Assembly: GCA_946800325.1 (NCBI GenBank) | Contig: OX326957.1 | Location: 52,199,798-52,263,797, forward strand | Direction: 5' to 3' | DNA: 64,000 bases | DNA from: Luzula sylvatica | Taxonomy: Eukaryota > Streptophyta > Magnoliopsida > Poales > Juncaceae | Shown here: positions 13,401 through 24,188 of the stretch, piece after piece | Layout of the letters: the number at the start of each line of letters is the position of its first letter | Numbering within the stretch: the first letter of the stretch is position 1 | The notes under the pieces: generated by a model | Databases searched by the model: none | What the model saw: only the letters and a program-made list of their open reading frames with translations | What the model was told of the DNA's origin: nothing | Made by a program: the position numbers and the translations under genes

Positions 13401-15676
13401 TCAGACTCGCAGCAATTGCAAAAGCGCGCAATGATTTCCAGCTCAGCATTGAACTGGTATGAATACATCTCTAGTACAGAAATATAAATAATATAATATA
13501 ATAAATAAATAAATTATTTTTAATAGGTAGGAGATGCATTAAAAGTGGACGAGAAATGCTCGTATGCGTTATGCATGTTGGCCGATTTGGAATTAAGAAG
13601 CGATGATTGGGTCAAAGCCAAAGATACGATTCGTGCCGCCAAAGACGCCACTTTGGGAAAAGATTCTTATTCCAATCTTGCCCTTGTACGTTACGTTTCA
13701 ATGTTTACATTTTCGTAGAATTAATTAATTATTAATTTATATGTTTTGGGCTTTTAGGGAAATTGGAATTACTTCGCGGCGATTCGGTCTTCCGAGAAAA
13801 AAGGCCCCAAATTGGAAGCCACACATCTTGAAAAAGCCAAAGAACTCTATACAAAGGTTTCTTTATTTTTTCTTTATTTATTTATTTGGGAATTTGATTA
13901 TAAATAATTATAGTGTTTATTTATTTTTATTTTTTAGGTTTTGAAAGAGCATAGAGGAAATATGTACGCAGCGAATGGCACCGGCATTGTTCTCGCCGAG
14001 AAAGGCCATTTTGAAGTTTCCAAGGATCTATTCACTCAGGTATATTAATTAATTTATTTATTACCTTAATTCTTTTTGTTTGTACTCAAAACCCTAAACC
14101 CTAATTTTGTAAAACGTAGGTTCAAGAAGCGGCTGCATCGGGAAGCGGGTCGGTTCACATGCCAGATGTGTGGATCAACCTCGCCCACATCTATTTCGCA
14201 CAAGGCCAATTCTCTCTCGCCATCAAAATGGTAAAAAAATCAATTTTTCAATTTCACCCTAATTTTTAAAATCCTAATTCGAATCGTAAACATTTTTCAG
14301 TACCAGAATTGTTTGAGAAAGTTTTACAATGGTACGGACAGCACAATACTTTTATATTTGGCGCGCACGCAATATGAAGCAGAGCAATGGCAAGATTGTA
14401 AAAAGACGCTTTTACGAGCCCTCCACATGGCGCCTTCGAACCCAACCTTACGCTTCAACGCGGGCGTGGCCATGCAGAAGTTCTCCGCCTTAACTTTACA
14501 AAAGACAAAACGCACTGCTGACGAGGCATGCATTTTTGCATATATACCCTTCGAATTTTATTTTTTACATTCATACCCTTGGTGTTGAACAGGTGAGGTT
14601 AACGGTATCGGAGTTGAAAAACGCGGTGAGGCTATTCACTCAGTTGAGCAGCGCGACGAATTATCATTCACACGGTTTCGACGAAAAGAAATTTGGTACA
14701 CACGTGGATTATTGTCGGCACCTTCTAGAAGCTGCGAAGGTACATTGCGAGGCTGCTGAACGAGAGGAGCAACAGACTCGTCAGCGTCTCGAGGTCGCTC
14801 GCCAGGTGTCGCTTGCTGAGGAAGCCAGGCGTAAAGCTGAAGAGCAAAGGAAATACCAGGTGGATATAAATATTTTTCCTTTTTTCTTTTTTGGAAAATT
14901 TCAAAAATAACCTTCGAGTTTTGTGCAGTTGGAGAAGAGAAAGCAGGAAGATGAGTTGAAACAAATAAAGCAACAAGAGGAACATTTCGAGCGTGTAAAG
15001 GTACTCATGATATTTCTTATTTTTGTAGGGGTATACTTGATATTTATGAATATTTGGTATCATTTATCAGGAGCAATGGAAGACTTCGACGCATGCGTCA
15101 GGAGGAAAGAGGAGAGAGAGAACGAGACAGGATGACGAAGACGGAACGGGAGGAGAGAGAAAGAGAAGGCGAGGTGGCGGCGGAAAGAAAAGGAGAAAGA
15201 GGAGAGAAGTACTCTCCGAAGACGAGAACGTCGAGGCAGAATACAACGATAACAAATCCCACGATGAGAACGACGAGGACGAGGAGGGAGAATACAGACG
15301 AAACGGGTCTGACGATGCTGGCCCCGCGCGTCAGAAGAGCCCGTCTCGTGATCCTTTACTCGCTGCTGCCGGTCTCGAAGATTCCGATGCCGATAACGAC
15401 GACGTGGTAATGTTTCTCTTTCTTTCTTTCATTCATTCATTCATTCGCAGCATTTTAAAAATTGTGAAATGTCGTTTATACCCTCGGTGGTGATTGTAGG
15501 GAAGGAAAGAGGCTGCGATTAATAAAAAGAGAAAAGCGTGGTCTGAGTCCGACGAGGACGAAGCGGTCGTTAAGCGCAAGTCGAGCCCGTCTCGTTCCGT
15601 CGAAGGGAGCGAGGGAGGAGAAACGACTAGGGCTAGGAGGAAGAGTCATCTTGCTGACGATGATGATGACATGTAA
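10482..15676 (+). CDS. CTR9: CTR9 homologue (Paf1 complex TPR subunit; VIP6/ELF8)
   Basis: Scaffold of the nuclear Paf1 complex, which travels with RNA polymerase II and supports histone H3K4/H3K36 methylation; in Arabidopsis VIP6/ELF8 it sustains FLC expression. My model has 24 exons: 10482-10625, 10732-10798, 10930-11121, 11213-11313, 11414-11500, 11568-11684, 11766-11829, 11923-12137, 12221-12305, 12375-12475, 12569-12661, 12729-12797, 12870-12962, 13037-13294, 13376-13456, 13527-13685, 13758-13856, 13938-14039, 14120-14230, 14301-14525, 14593-14859, 14929-15000, 15071-15406, 15500-15676. They sum to 3315 nt (1104 residues). It starts MAGSVYIPVQNTEEEVRV; TPR stretches run through most of the protein (e.g. 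LANHFFYTGQHFLVEQLTET, GNWNYFAAIRSSEK, MYAANGTGIVLAEKGHF, WINLAHIYFAQGQF). A coiled coil EEARRKAEEQRKYQLEKRKQ and an acidic/basic C-tail follow. One intron (14526-14592) begins with GC. Confidence 0.96.
14526..14592 (+). other. GC-AG intron in CTR9, built largely of minisatellite
   Basis: The exon ends ...GCTGACGAG, then gcatgcattt; the next exon starts GTGAGGTTAACG after ttgaacag. The join gives KRTADEVRLTVSEL, matching the family. No GT near the exon end keeps the frame, and reading through hits a stop at 14586-14588. The 67-base intron is mostly two inverted minisatellite units (ATACCCTTCGAATTTT and CATACCCTTGG). Confidence 0.8.
15001..15070. repeat. Minisatellite filling a CTR9 intron
   Basis: This 70-base GT-AG intron is mainly two units, TGATATTTCTTATTTTTGT and AGGGGTATACTTGATATTTA, of the type seen in KEULE introns. 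Introns 14860-14928 (AAAATTTCAAAAATAACCTTCG) and 15407-15499 (TTTATACCCTCGGTGG) carry weaker traces. Confidence 0.5.
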
Positions 15677-16216
15677 TGTTTATGTTCTGAGATTCGTAAC
15701 GTGTAAACTATATAAATTGTTTTGTGTTTTATTAGGCCATTTATTATGTTTTTTTAATTGTTTTGGATAATTTAGTTGTAATATTAATATTAATATATTT
15801 TGACTGGTTCTGGTTGGTACCAGACTGGATTTCGTTGTATTTTTGCTTTTACTTTTGCTTTGGGGTTTTAAGTTTTTAACGGCTTTTGTGGATCGTTCAT
15901 AAAATTTGACTGACCACAGGGGTCCAACTTTCCAAGTCCAAGTAATACGTTTCGTGTCTTAAGAATTGAAATTTGATGCCACGGACAAAAAATTATAAGA
16001 AAATATTTAATAAGAAAAAAGACTGCAATTTTGTCTATCTAACCCTGAATGATTCTCTATTCGCGTATGTACCGCCTTCGGAATTACCCTCGGCACCTCT
16101 TTTTATATTTTTACTTGTTTTGTATGGCATCTATGCCCATCCTAAGCGGTATATTAGGAGAATTTGAATTATAATATTCGGATACGTTAATCGTCAAGTA
16201 TTTGATTCGTATTCGT
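15677..16216. other. 3' flank of CTR9 and intergenic DNA
   Basis: Ordinary A/T-rich 3' flank. A short reading frame at 15973-16167 has no family signature and I do not accept it as a gene. Confidence 0.5.
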
Positions 16217-16901
16217 CAAGCATGTAGGGCTGCAACTTTAGCTCGTGGCTCGTGGCTCGCTCGAGCTCGACTCGATAATAATTCGATAATAGCTCGCTCG
16301 ATATTAACTCGAAATTAAACGAGCCGAGCCGAGCTAGCTCGAACGCTTATTGAGCCGAGTTTGAGCCAGACTCCGCTCGCTCGTATTAAGCTCGAAATTT
16401 TTTTGAGCTCGATTTAAAAAATTAAATATTTTTATTATAATTAATTTACATTATATATATTATTTTAATTATAAAATTTTATAAAGAAATTTTTTATCTT
16501 CATAATAATTCCAATTCGGGTTACAACTTAGCACCTAAAAAAGAATTTTAACTAGGGGAGACAAATTAATAATACCAAGTTCAAATCTTATTTTTTTATG
16601 TTTTGTGTTGTGTATGCTTGATTTATTATTGTTATGTTTTAAGATATTTTAGTATTTAAAATATTTTATGTTTATTCGCGATTATTATAATTTTTTAATT
16701 AAAATTTAAGTTATTTTTTTAATTGAGCTACTGTTGAGCCGAGTCGAGCTAGCTCGAATTAAAACGAGCCGAGTTTGAGCTTGATTTTTCAGTTCGAACC
16801 ATAATTCTAAACGAGCCGAGCTAGCTCGAATAAGTTCCGAGCCGAGCCGGAGCTTGGCACAGCTCGCTCGAGCTCGGCTCGTTTGCAGCCCTACAAGCAT
16901 G
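16217..16901. mobile_element. hAT-type MITE with 8-bp target duplication
   Basis: The element spans 16225-16893 (669 bp), beginning TAGGGCTGCAA and ending TTGCAGCCCTA, flanked on both sides by the same 8 bases CAAGCATG (16217-16224 and 16894-16901). The subterminal arms are dense in GAGCCGAGC/GCTCGGCTC and GAGCTAGCTCGA words and can fold back on each other; the middle is A/T-rich. TIR type and 8-bp duplication fit the hAT superfamily. It has no transposase. Confidence 0.88.
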
Positions 16902-17361
16902 TGCCTATCTAAGCTACGGGTATGATTGAAAAATACATCCCTTATAAGAACTTTCTGATTTTGTCCTTGCGTATGTGTATCCCTTTGCGTATCTAAGCAA
17001 CGTAGATATTAATTTACAAATATTCTGATGAAAATAAGGAAATTAGAGGTATGGTCAAGATAACATTTTTATAAAATGCCGGGGGCTATACGTGATATTT
17101 CGATATTTGACAGGGGCTACCCAAGAAATTGCCACAAAAATGAATAAAAAAATTAAATAAGAGTAATATCCTCCCTTTCACACCCGACCCAACCACCTCC
17201 TATTTCTCCATTTCTTCATTTTCCATTGACCTCCCTTTCTCCCTCTCTGAGGCTCGCAAGTCGCAGCTCATCCTCTTCCACAAGCAATCGCAGAGGAGGA
17301 TTGGCAGACAACCAGTACCCAAATTACCCTTGATTTTTCCATCTATTGCTTCGCTTAACCG
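16902..17361. other. Promoter and 5' UTR region of the DHHC gene
   Basis: Includes a minisatellite copy at 17079-17135 (GGGGGCTATACGTGATATTTC and AGGGGCTACCCAAGAAATTG) and a C/T-rich stretch at 17170-17250 resembling a plant 5' UTR. Confidence 0.5.
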
Positions 17362-18908
17362 ATGCACAGATCGGGGGCGGTGATGGCATGGAACGTTTTC
17401 AAATTCTGCACGGCGTTGAGGGGTCTCGGATCGATTATGATCATTTTGGTATTGGCCATTATTGGCGTCACCTATTACGCCGTCGTACTCTGTAATTACG
17501 GCCCACTTCTTTTCTCTGCCATTTCTGGATCCGGTGCTGGTGGCTTTGTGGGTCCATTCACCGCCCTTTTAGTTCTTCTCCTTTTCCATGCGTTGGTATG
17601 AATTTTCTGATTTTTTAGCTCATAATTTTTTAGTTTTGAGCTGAGGATAGTTTGATTGGAGTTTTAATTAGGGAAACAATTTAAAAAAGATCTGATCTTT
17701 GAGGTGATTAGTTCGATTTTAAGGAATTGTCATTGATTCGTGTTTAATTGAGGTGAGAATCATGTAATATGGATGTTAATTGTTTCTTTAATTTATAATT
17801 TTGCATATTTTTCAGCTGGGCATGCTTCTGTGGAGCTATTTCTCGGTGGTATTAACCGATCCAGGAAGTGTACCGCCAAACTGGAGGCCTCCATTGGACG
17901 AAGAGAGAGGAGAGGCTTCCCCTCTGACTGGACAAGAGTTTGCTAACGACGAGTCACTTCAAACTGGGCCCCACAGTGACACGGGTGGACCTAGAGTACG
18001 ATATTGTAGGAAATGTAACCAACTCAAACCGCCTCGCTGTCACCACTGTTCTGTTTGTAAGTTCCCCTTAATCATTTTCATATTTTTTTTTGCTTGAAGT
18101 AAATCGATTAAAGGGTATTTTGGTAATTCAAGGTGGAAGATGCGTGCTTAAAATGGATCATCATTGCGTTTGGGTTGTCAATTGTGTCGGAGCCTTGAAT
18201 TATAAATATTTCCTGCTTTTCTTGGTACCGATTATTTTTTATATATATGTGCGGTACTTTTGAACATTTTTCTTATAAATAATTTATTTTTCGTTTGTGT
18301 GTGCAGTTTTACACGCTTTTGGAGACGACACTTGTCACGTTATCATTGCTTCCAAATTTCATTGCTTTCTTTAGCGATGAAGAAATACCCGGCACACCTG
18401 GCGCTCTTGCCACCACATTCCTTACATTCGGTACTTTCAATCTCTCTCTCCTCAGTTTTTCTCTCTAGATTTTTTAACTTAATTTTGTTTTTGCAGTGTT
18501 GAATTTGGCGTTTGCATTGAGTGTAATGGGTTTTTTAATCATGCATATCTCTCTTGTTTCTGGAAATACCACTACAATTGAGGTAATTATTTCGAAATTA
18601 TCAGTAAATAAATTCATTATTTTTATTAATTTCATTCTTTTAACAGGCGTATGAAAAGAAAACCATGCCGAAATGGCAGTATGATTTAGGACGAAAGAGG
18701 AATTTTGCTCAGGTTCAAATAACCTTTTCTTTGTTTTTTAATATGCCATTTATTAATTGAATATTTCGTTTTGTATAATCAGGTTTTCGGGGCGGATCAG
18801 AAATACTGGTTTATTCCAGCTTATTCTGACGAGGATTTGAGAAGATTCCCGGCTTTGCAAGGGCTCGATTATCCAGTTAGGCCCGATTTAAGCATGCAAG
18901 AATTATAA
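17362..18908 (+). CDS. DHHC-type protein S-acyltransferase, PAT13/PAT14-like
   Basis: Membrane enzyme transferring palmitate from acyl-CoA to protein cysteines, by similarity at Golgi/trans-Golgi membranes. Seven exons: 17362-17595, 17816-18056, 18133-18224, 18307-18430, 18497-18582, 18647-18712, 18783-18908; 969 nt, 322 residues, all GT-AG. The N-terminal [20 protein letters not shown] is nearly that of Arabidopsis PAT14 as I remember it. Two membrane helices lie at about residues 22-45 and 62-92, followed by [12 protein letters not shown]. The cysteine-rich domain (about 141-190) carries the catalytic DHHC at 167-170 in [20 protein letters not shown]. Two further helices follow, then a TTxE-type motif (TTTIEAYEKK) and a soluble tail with [17 protein letters not shown]. 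All family residues look present. Confidence 0.95.
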
Positions 18909-19774
18909 TATATTTTTGCAAGATTTATAATTTAATCACATCCCTTATTATTGGAAAAATAAATCTCATAATTTACCACTTATTTTTGTGGGAGATGGAA
19001 AAAAGAATGACACATTCAGAATAGCAGATAAAATATGGGGGGAAATGAGAAAAGGTGATCTTTTAGGGGGTTTTGAAGAAAATGTTTTTTTCTAGATGGG
19101 TTTCTTTTGGTAGGAGAGGATAAGCATGTTTTTTGTTATTTTTTTTTTGGTCTGTATTGTTTATTGTACAAGTAACTGTAGTGTATGTTACATAATATTT
19201 GTATGTATTGTTGTATTTTTTTGTTTTAGTGATTGTTTTTGTAAAAGTTAAAATAATTAGGTTATGGCTTTTTGTATTGTTTGTCTAATAAAACAAAGAT
19301 TTGATATGAAGAACCAACATTGCTGATTTAATCTTGTGTGCTTTTTTCTTGTCTTTTTTCTGGATAAAATGAAATTTTTTCTTTTTTCAAAATTTATAAT
19401 TTCAAATAGAAATTATAGCATGGAACAAACCAATAGAAACAGGTCACTTATTTATTTTATTATTTTTTGTGCATATAAATAAATAGAAAATGATGATGGG
19501 CCATTTGGTAACTTGTTTGTTTCAACAAGCAAGCATATGGATATGTTACATAATATATTTTTTTCTAGGAAATAAGAAGTGAGATGTTCATGTGATATCA
19601 AGTCAAATGATATTAAAAAACTATCCACACTTTACATCAGGCAGATCAAAATATTATTTTCTTTTTCTAGTTTGTTGGTTACAATTATTTTAAAACCAAT
19701 TCACATGTACAAAAACTCCTCAAAATTAGATCTCAAAAGTCTTAAATCCATTCATCTCCTACAAAAACTCTTCA
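18909..19774. other. Intergenic, 3' flank of the DHHC gene and 5' flank of the first wax-synthase gene
   Basis: A/T-rich. The last 160 bases before 19775 (TATCCACACTTT and an ACTCTTCAATGGAT start context) resemble the 5' flank of the gene at 29774, as expected for duplicated genes. No other feature seen. Confidence 0.5.
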
Positions 19775-20782
19775 ATGGATGATGTTCATTCAGATCTACG
19801 AATCGTCCCGAAATTTTCCATCATAATCATTTCATCCTTAATCTATGCCCGTTTCGTGTCTTCGTGCATCCGTTCCGGTCTTCCTCGCTTTCTCTCTCTT
19901 CTTCCGATTATCTCTCTCCTCCCTATCATTCCTTTTCTCTTTGCCACCATCAATTTCAGGACGCAGGTAGGCTTTTTTCTCGGTTGGTTATGTCTATTCA
20001 AAATTCTTCTTCTCTCCTTCGGCCGTGGCCCACTCGACCCATCTCTCTCCTTGATCTCTTTCATCGCTCTAGCCACCCTACCCGTAAAACTACTCAAAGA
20101 AAAAACTAATCGAAAGGAACAAAATTCATCTCCAAATTTCAAATCTCCAAAATATCTCGCAACGACCGCTATCAAAACAGCTTTATACGCCGGTATAATC
20201 TCTCTCTACCGTATTCGAAATCAATTCCATCCTTACGTAGTTCTCGTTATGCATTGCATCGACATTTATCTCGCAATCGAAGTAACACTCGCCACCACGG
20301 CTATATTGGCCGGTTTACTGCTCGGCATGGAACTTGAACCTCAGACCAACAAACCCTTTTTTTCCACGTCATTACGTGATTTCTGGGGTAGGAGATGGAA
20401 TTTAATGGTTTCTGCAATTCTTCGTCCTTCGGTATACGAACCGGTTCGATCTTGGTTTGGTCGCGGTGCAGCGATAATAGCCACATTTATAGTCTCAGGC
20501 ATAATGCATGAATTGGTATTTTATTATCTTACGTTGCTTCCCCCAACGGGAGAGGCAATGTCGTTCTTTCTGTTGCATGGAGTTTGTACCGCGATTGAAG
20601 GGTGGTGGGCTCAGCATGAAAATTGGTGGAGACCGCCTAAGATATTGGGCAGGATCGCTACGTTAGGATTTGTGGCAGGTACGAGCTTTTGGCTGCTTTT
20701 TCCGGCCATGTGGCGGGAAGGTGTGATAGATAAGGCGTTATTGGAGATTGAGGCCATGATGGGATTATTTACTGGTGCTTGA
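19775..20782 (+). CDS. Wax-synthase-type MBOAT acyltransferase, copy 1
   Basis: Plant wax synthase / long-chain-alcohol O-fatty-acyltransferase family: joins an acyl-CoA and a fatty alcohol into a wax ester in the endoplasmic reticulum. Single exon, 335 residues, the usual size. Multiple hydrophobic helices (about residues 13-32, 38-58, 66-83, 88-106, 131-145, 151-185, 232-256, 263-275, 292-312). Conserved blocks are FSTSLRDFWGRRWNLMVSAI (197-216), SGIMHELVFY with the MBOAT histidine at about 245, FFLLHGVCTAIEGWW and RRPPK-like WWRPPK. The substrate cannot be told from sequence. The start ATG is followed by a second ATG-like context (MDDVHSDLR) that aligns with MDIQSDLR of the copy at 29774. 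Confidence 0.92.
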   Translation: MDDVHSDLRIVPKFSIIIISSLIYARFVSSCIRSGLPRFLSLLPIISLLPIIPFLFATINFRTQVGFFLGWLCLFKILLLSFGRGPLDPSLSLISFIALATLPVKLLKEKTNRKEQNSSPNFKSPKYLATTAIKTALYAGIISLYRIRNQFHPYVVLVMHCIDIYLAIEVTLATTAILAGLLLGMELEPQTNKPFFSTSLRDFWGRRWNLMVSAILRPSVYEPVRSWFGRGAAIIATFIVSGIMHELVFYYLTLLPPTGEAMSFFLLHGVCTAIEGWWAQHENWWRPPKILGRIATLGFVAGTSFWLLFPAMWREGVIDKALLEIEAMMGLFTGA

Positions 20783-21508
20783 TGATTATTTACGTGCTCG
20801 TCGTTTATCAATTTATTTGAACTATGGGCTGGAACAGATGAACTGTTGTTGTACTGGAATTAATTGGCAAGAGGCAAATTCATTCAAAATTTCTTTTATT
20901 TGTATTTTACTATTTTGTACCATTTTGTATGTTTCTGATTTTCTGCAACAAATTTGGAAAGTATGGCCTTTTTTCGAGCAACTTTGTTAGTAGCCAATAG
21001 GACATGAAGTAAAAATTAAAATTCTATGAAGGAAAAGGGCTATCTCATAATAACTAATTAGAATTGAGATGTCATAGCCTGAGATTGGCCGTGACTTGAT
21101 TTCGTGAAAATTCGCCGATTAGATTTAGGGTCAAAATTAGGATTTCGAGTGAAATTGAAAATAATTTGGATCAATTATTAGGGTTTAAAATTGGATACAT
21201 GTTTACAAGAGCCACAATGGTAAATAAAACATTCACTGAAGGAAAAATCTCAATGCAATTTCGTAACAATAATCGATTGTGATCAATAAAATGCAGCATT
21301 ATTCCTAAACATTTTGTAAATAATAAATCTAGATATCTTCAAATTTAATATCATTTATCATTATTTTGACTAAAAAACTATATATCATTTATTACTAATA
21401 AAGTCGAAACATGATAATAACAAATTTTTTTCTTTCATTTATTGAGCATATCAAAGAGCCTTCTGATCTTCTCTCTATATATAATTGTTGGAATTAGTGA
21501 CGAATTAA
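20783..21508. repeat. Wax-synthase 3' flank, duplicated at about 28930-29700
   Basis: Shared blocks in the same order with 29140-29700: CAACAAATTTGGA/GCGACAAATTTGGA, TTTGTTAGTAG, CTATGAAGGAAA, GAGATGTCATAG, CCGTGA, CAATTTCGA-type words and ATATATAATTG followed by GGAATTA. The tandem duplication unit therefore includes the intergenic sequence between gene copies. Confidence 0.65.
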
Positions 21509-21531
21509 TTCAAATTCAATTCACATCTATG
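21509..21531 (+). repeat. Exact 23-bp direct repeat flanking the Helitron block (left copy)
   Basis: The 23 bases from TTCAAATTCAATTC to CACATCTATG recur exactly at 27827-27849, immediately beyond the Helitron 3' end. The sequence belongs to the ancestral 5' flank of a wax-synthase copy. Confidence 0.8.
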
Positions 21532-21672
21532 GGCTTGTTTGAGTTAATTTACTCATACTCTTATTTTGGACCAAACTTTGTGTAATTTCCTTGTGCAACA
21601 TCATCACTTTCTTTTTAATATCATCACTTTTCTTTTTAACCATTGATTATAATATGTGACAAAATTTAGACC

Positions 21673-21942
21673 TGTTATAAATGTGAATGTATAATATGTA
21701 CAAGTGTGAAAATGTTAGACACTGATGAAGATGTATGAACATGGAGAGATGCACATTAGAGATTTCACACTGCAGAGATGCACATTGGAGGTTTAACACT
21801 GGAACGTTTACATTGGATGAAAGGGTGTTGTGTTCCATATATAAGGATGGTTTATATGGTTCATTTGTACAGACAATTTCAGTCCAATAATAAAGACTTT
21901 CTCTCTCTATTTCTTGTGTTATTTTACCTTTCGTTTATAATA
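21673..21942 (+). repeat. 5' LTR of the nested retrotransposon
   Basis: 270 bp; holds TATATAAG at about 21838-21845 and a polyadenylation-like AATAAAG near 21889. The end is taken at TTTATAATA, just before CGTTATCAGC. Confidence 0.75.
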
Positions 21943-24188
21943 CGTTATCAGCACGATAGTCTCAAAATTCCGATAAAAGATAAAATCTCAGGTATAAATT
22001 CATTTTACTAAAATTATCATACAATTTTTTTTCAAAACCGTATTAGAATTATTTTTCGTGGCATACAATATATTTTGTAATGATTATGATTTGTTGGCCC
22101 CAAGTTGGCATGGCCCTATTTTTCATTCATGCTGATAATAAACAGTGAACAGTGTTTAATGAGTGATTTTCTCATGTTTAATTGGAGTTGTTTTACTGTA
22201 AGAAATCTGGACTGCCATGAAAATAGTTATCATCCAAATCAAAAAGTCCGTCGATGGCAAATTATAATGGCATTTAATATTGTTTTTGTCAAAATTTGGA
22301 TTGCATGATGGTCGAGAGTTTACTCAATTTTTATGCATTTTCTGCCCTGAGTCAACGAACTCTGTAAGTGCACTCGGCTTGGAATCTTGAATGTTATATT
22401 CTGTTGGAAATATTCTCTTTATGCCCAACATTTTCGTGGCTCCAACTAATTTACGTTGTGGACGAAGTTTGATGACATGTTTTTGTTGCTTAAGCCTCTG
22501 ATAAGTTGCATGCACAATCACGGCAGTGCCAGAGTTGATTAATATTTTTACAGAAATTTCATGAATTTTTGGTGGGAATTCAGTTGCCATGAACTTTCCA
22601 TGGACCTTTTATTGGATTCATAAAATATGGGATTTTTATTGTTAATACTTGTGGATCCTTGTTGCAAAAATCCATTTAAATGTAATGGATCTTGAAGATG
22701 TCATGAAAACAAGCAATCAAACATCAATTTTAGAACATGCTATGATGTTAGTCCTTGCACTCTTTAAAGTGAATGTGATTTTTGATGATCACGAGAATAA
22801 GAAAACTGTGCTAAATAGAATAAATTTGGTCACAAAAAAACAAAACAAAAAAAAATGTGGTTTTGAGATATCGAATGAAATGATAGTACATGTCTGATAG
22901 TACATGTCTTACAACATAATATCTTCATGAAATCTTTTGAAGAGAAAAGAAACATAATGAAGATGACGAATTTATCGATCAAGAGAATAAAATCTTGTTG
23001 ATTTACAAAAGAGTATATTTATGATTACTCTAGACCAGTTGTTTTGATTGCTTTAGAAGAGCCATCATTTATATTGTTCCGAAAGTGACTACGTTAATAG
23101 AAACAATATTGCTTTTTATCGTGACATGCGGATATATTAGTCGAATTGAAATCATGAACTAAGAGTACATTATATAAAATAAAAGCAATGCAATGATTTG
23201 AAATAATTAATTATGCATAGAAAATGTTTGTCATGACGATGACTAAATTAAGACCAACTATTGATGATAAATACTCCCCAAATCTCATTATAACTTGTGA
23301 CTTGTGAGTGGCTTGGAGCCAACAAGTATTCTTTGAAAAGATTAAGAGTTTAGTTGATGTGCCGATAGCACAACCATACCAAGATGAGTTAAAAATTATT
23401 TGGCATATATATATTGGGTCGATTTATTCCGCATAATTTGATATCTTGAACATTTGTTTGTTTGAACTAGAAGTTCAATTGATGTGTATAAAAATGAAGT
23501 TTAAATGTATACGTAAACTAGAAGTTTACATTCAAGGAAGAAACAATAAAGTCACATATGCATGTTGTGTGTATAATATCCCCGAAGGATTATACGTTAT
23601 TTGTTACAACAAAGAGAATTGAAAAAAATACTTGAATTGTACTAAACATTTGATGATAAAATGTACAAATCCTTGAAGGAGGAAAAATAAATAAATGAAT
23701 AAGATGATCAAACATGAGTGAAGTAACTCAAGATATAACATATCATGGAAGTCCCGAAGAACTTCACTATGTATACTCATGCCTACATTAGGGAGAGACA
23801 AATAAAAACTGAAAAATTAAGAAATTATATGGAGTGCATCATCAAATTAGATCCTCGAAGAAATAATAATGAACAAGGAGTTCATAGACTATTTATTTGC
23901 AACAAATTGCAAATCAATAATTTGATGCAAGAATTTTCAGTTTGAAATGCTCATATTTTTAGTAAATATCCTTTGATAATTTTAAGTTTGATACACGCCA
24001 GAAGCGTGATCGACCAACCGGTTCCAACATTATAAATTCAAAGGAATAATAAAGAGCACGATAAAAAATTGGTATAATAGATGTTATTATTTCTAATGAA
24101 ATATATTTTTTGGAAATTAATATTGAAATATTAGTTAGTAGAGGACATAAATAAATGTATAACCTTTGAAAGGGTTCAGGTACATGAC

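Noticed and set aside
14090..14104. Telomere-like ACCCTAAACCCTAA
   Set aside because: Only about two units inside a CTR9 intron. Possibly a telo-box motif, but far too short for an interstitial telomere.
15054..15410. Alternative frame over CTR9 exon 15071-15406
   Set aside because: The frame continuing from the previous exon (EQWKTSTHASGGKRRER) matches the CTR9 C-terminus; the other frame is a low-complexity Arg/Glu shadow.
22105..22897. Possible gag remnants in the nested LTR retrotransposon
   Set aside because: Short frames on both strands with no zinc knuckle or other copia motif that I could defend.
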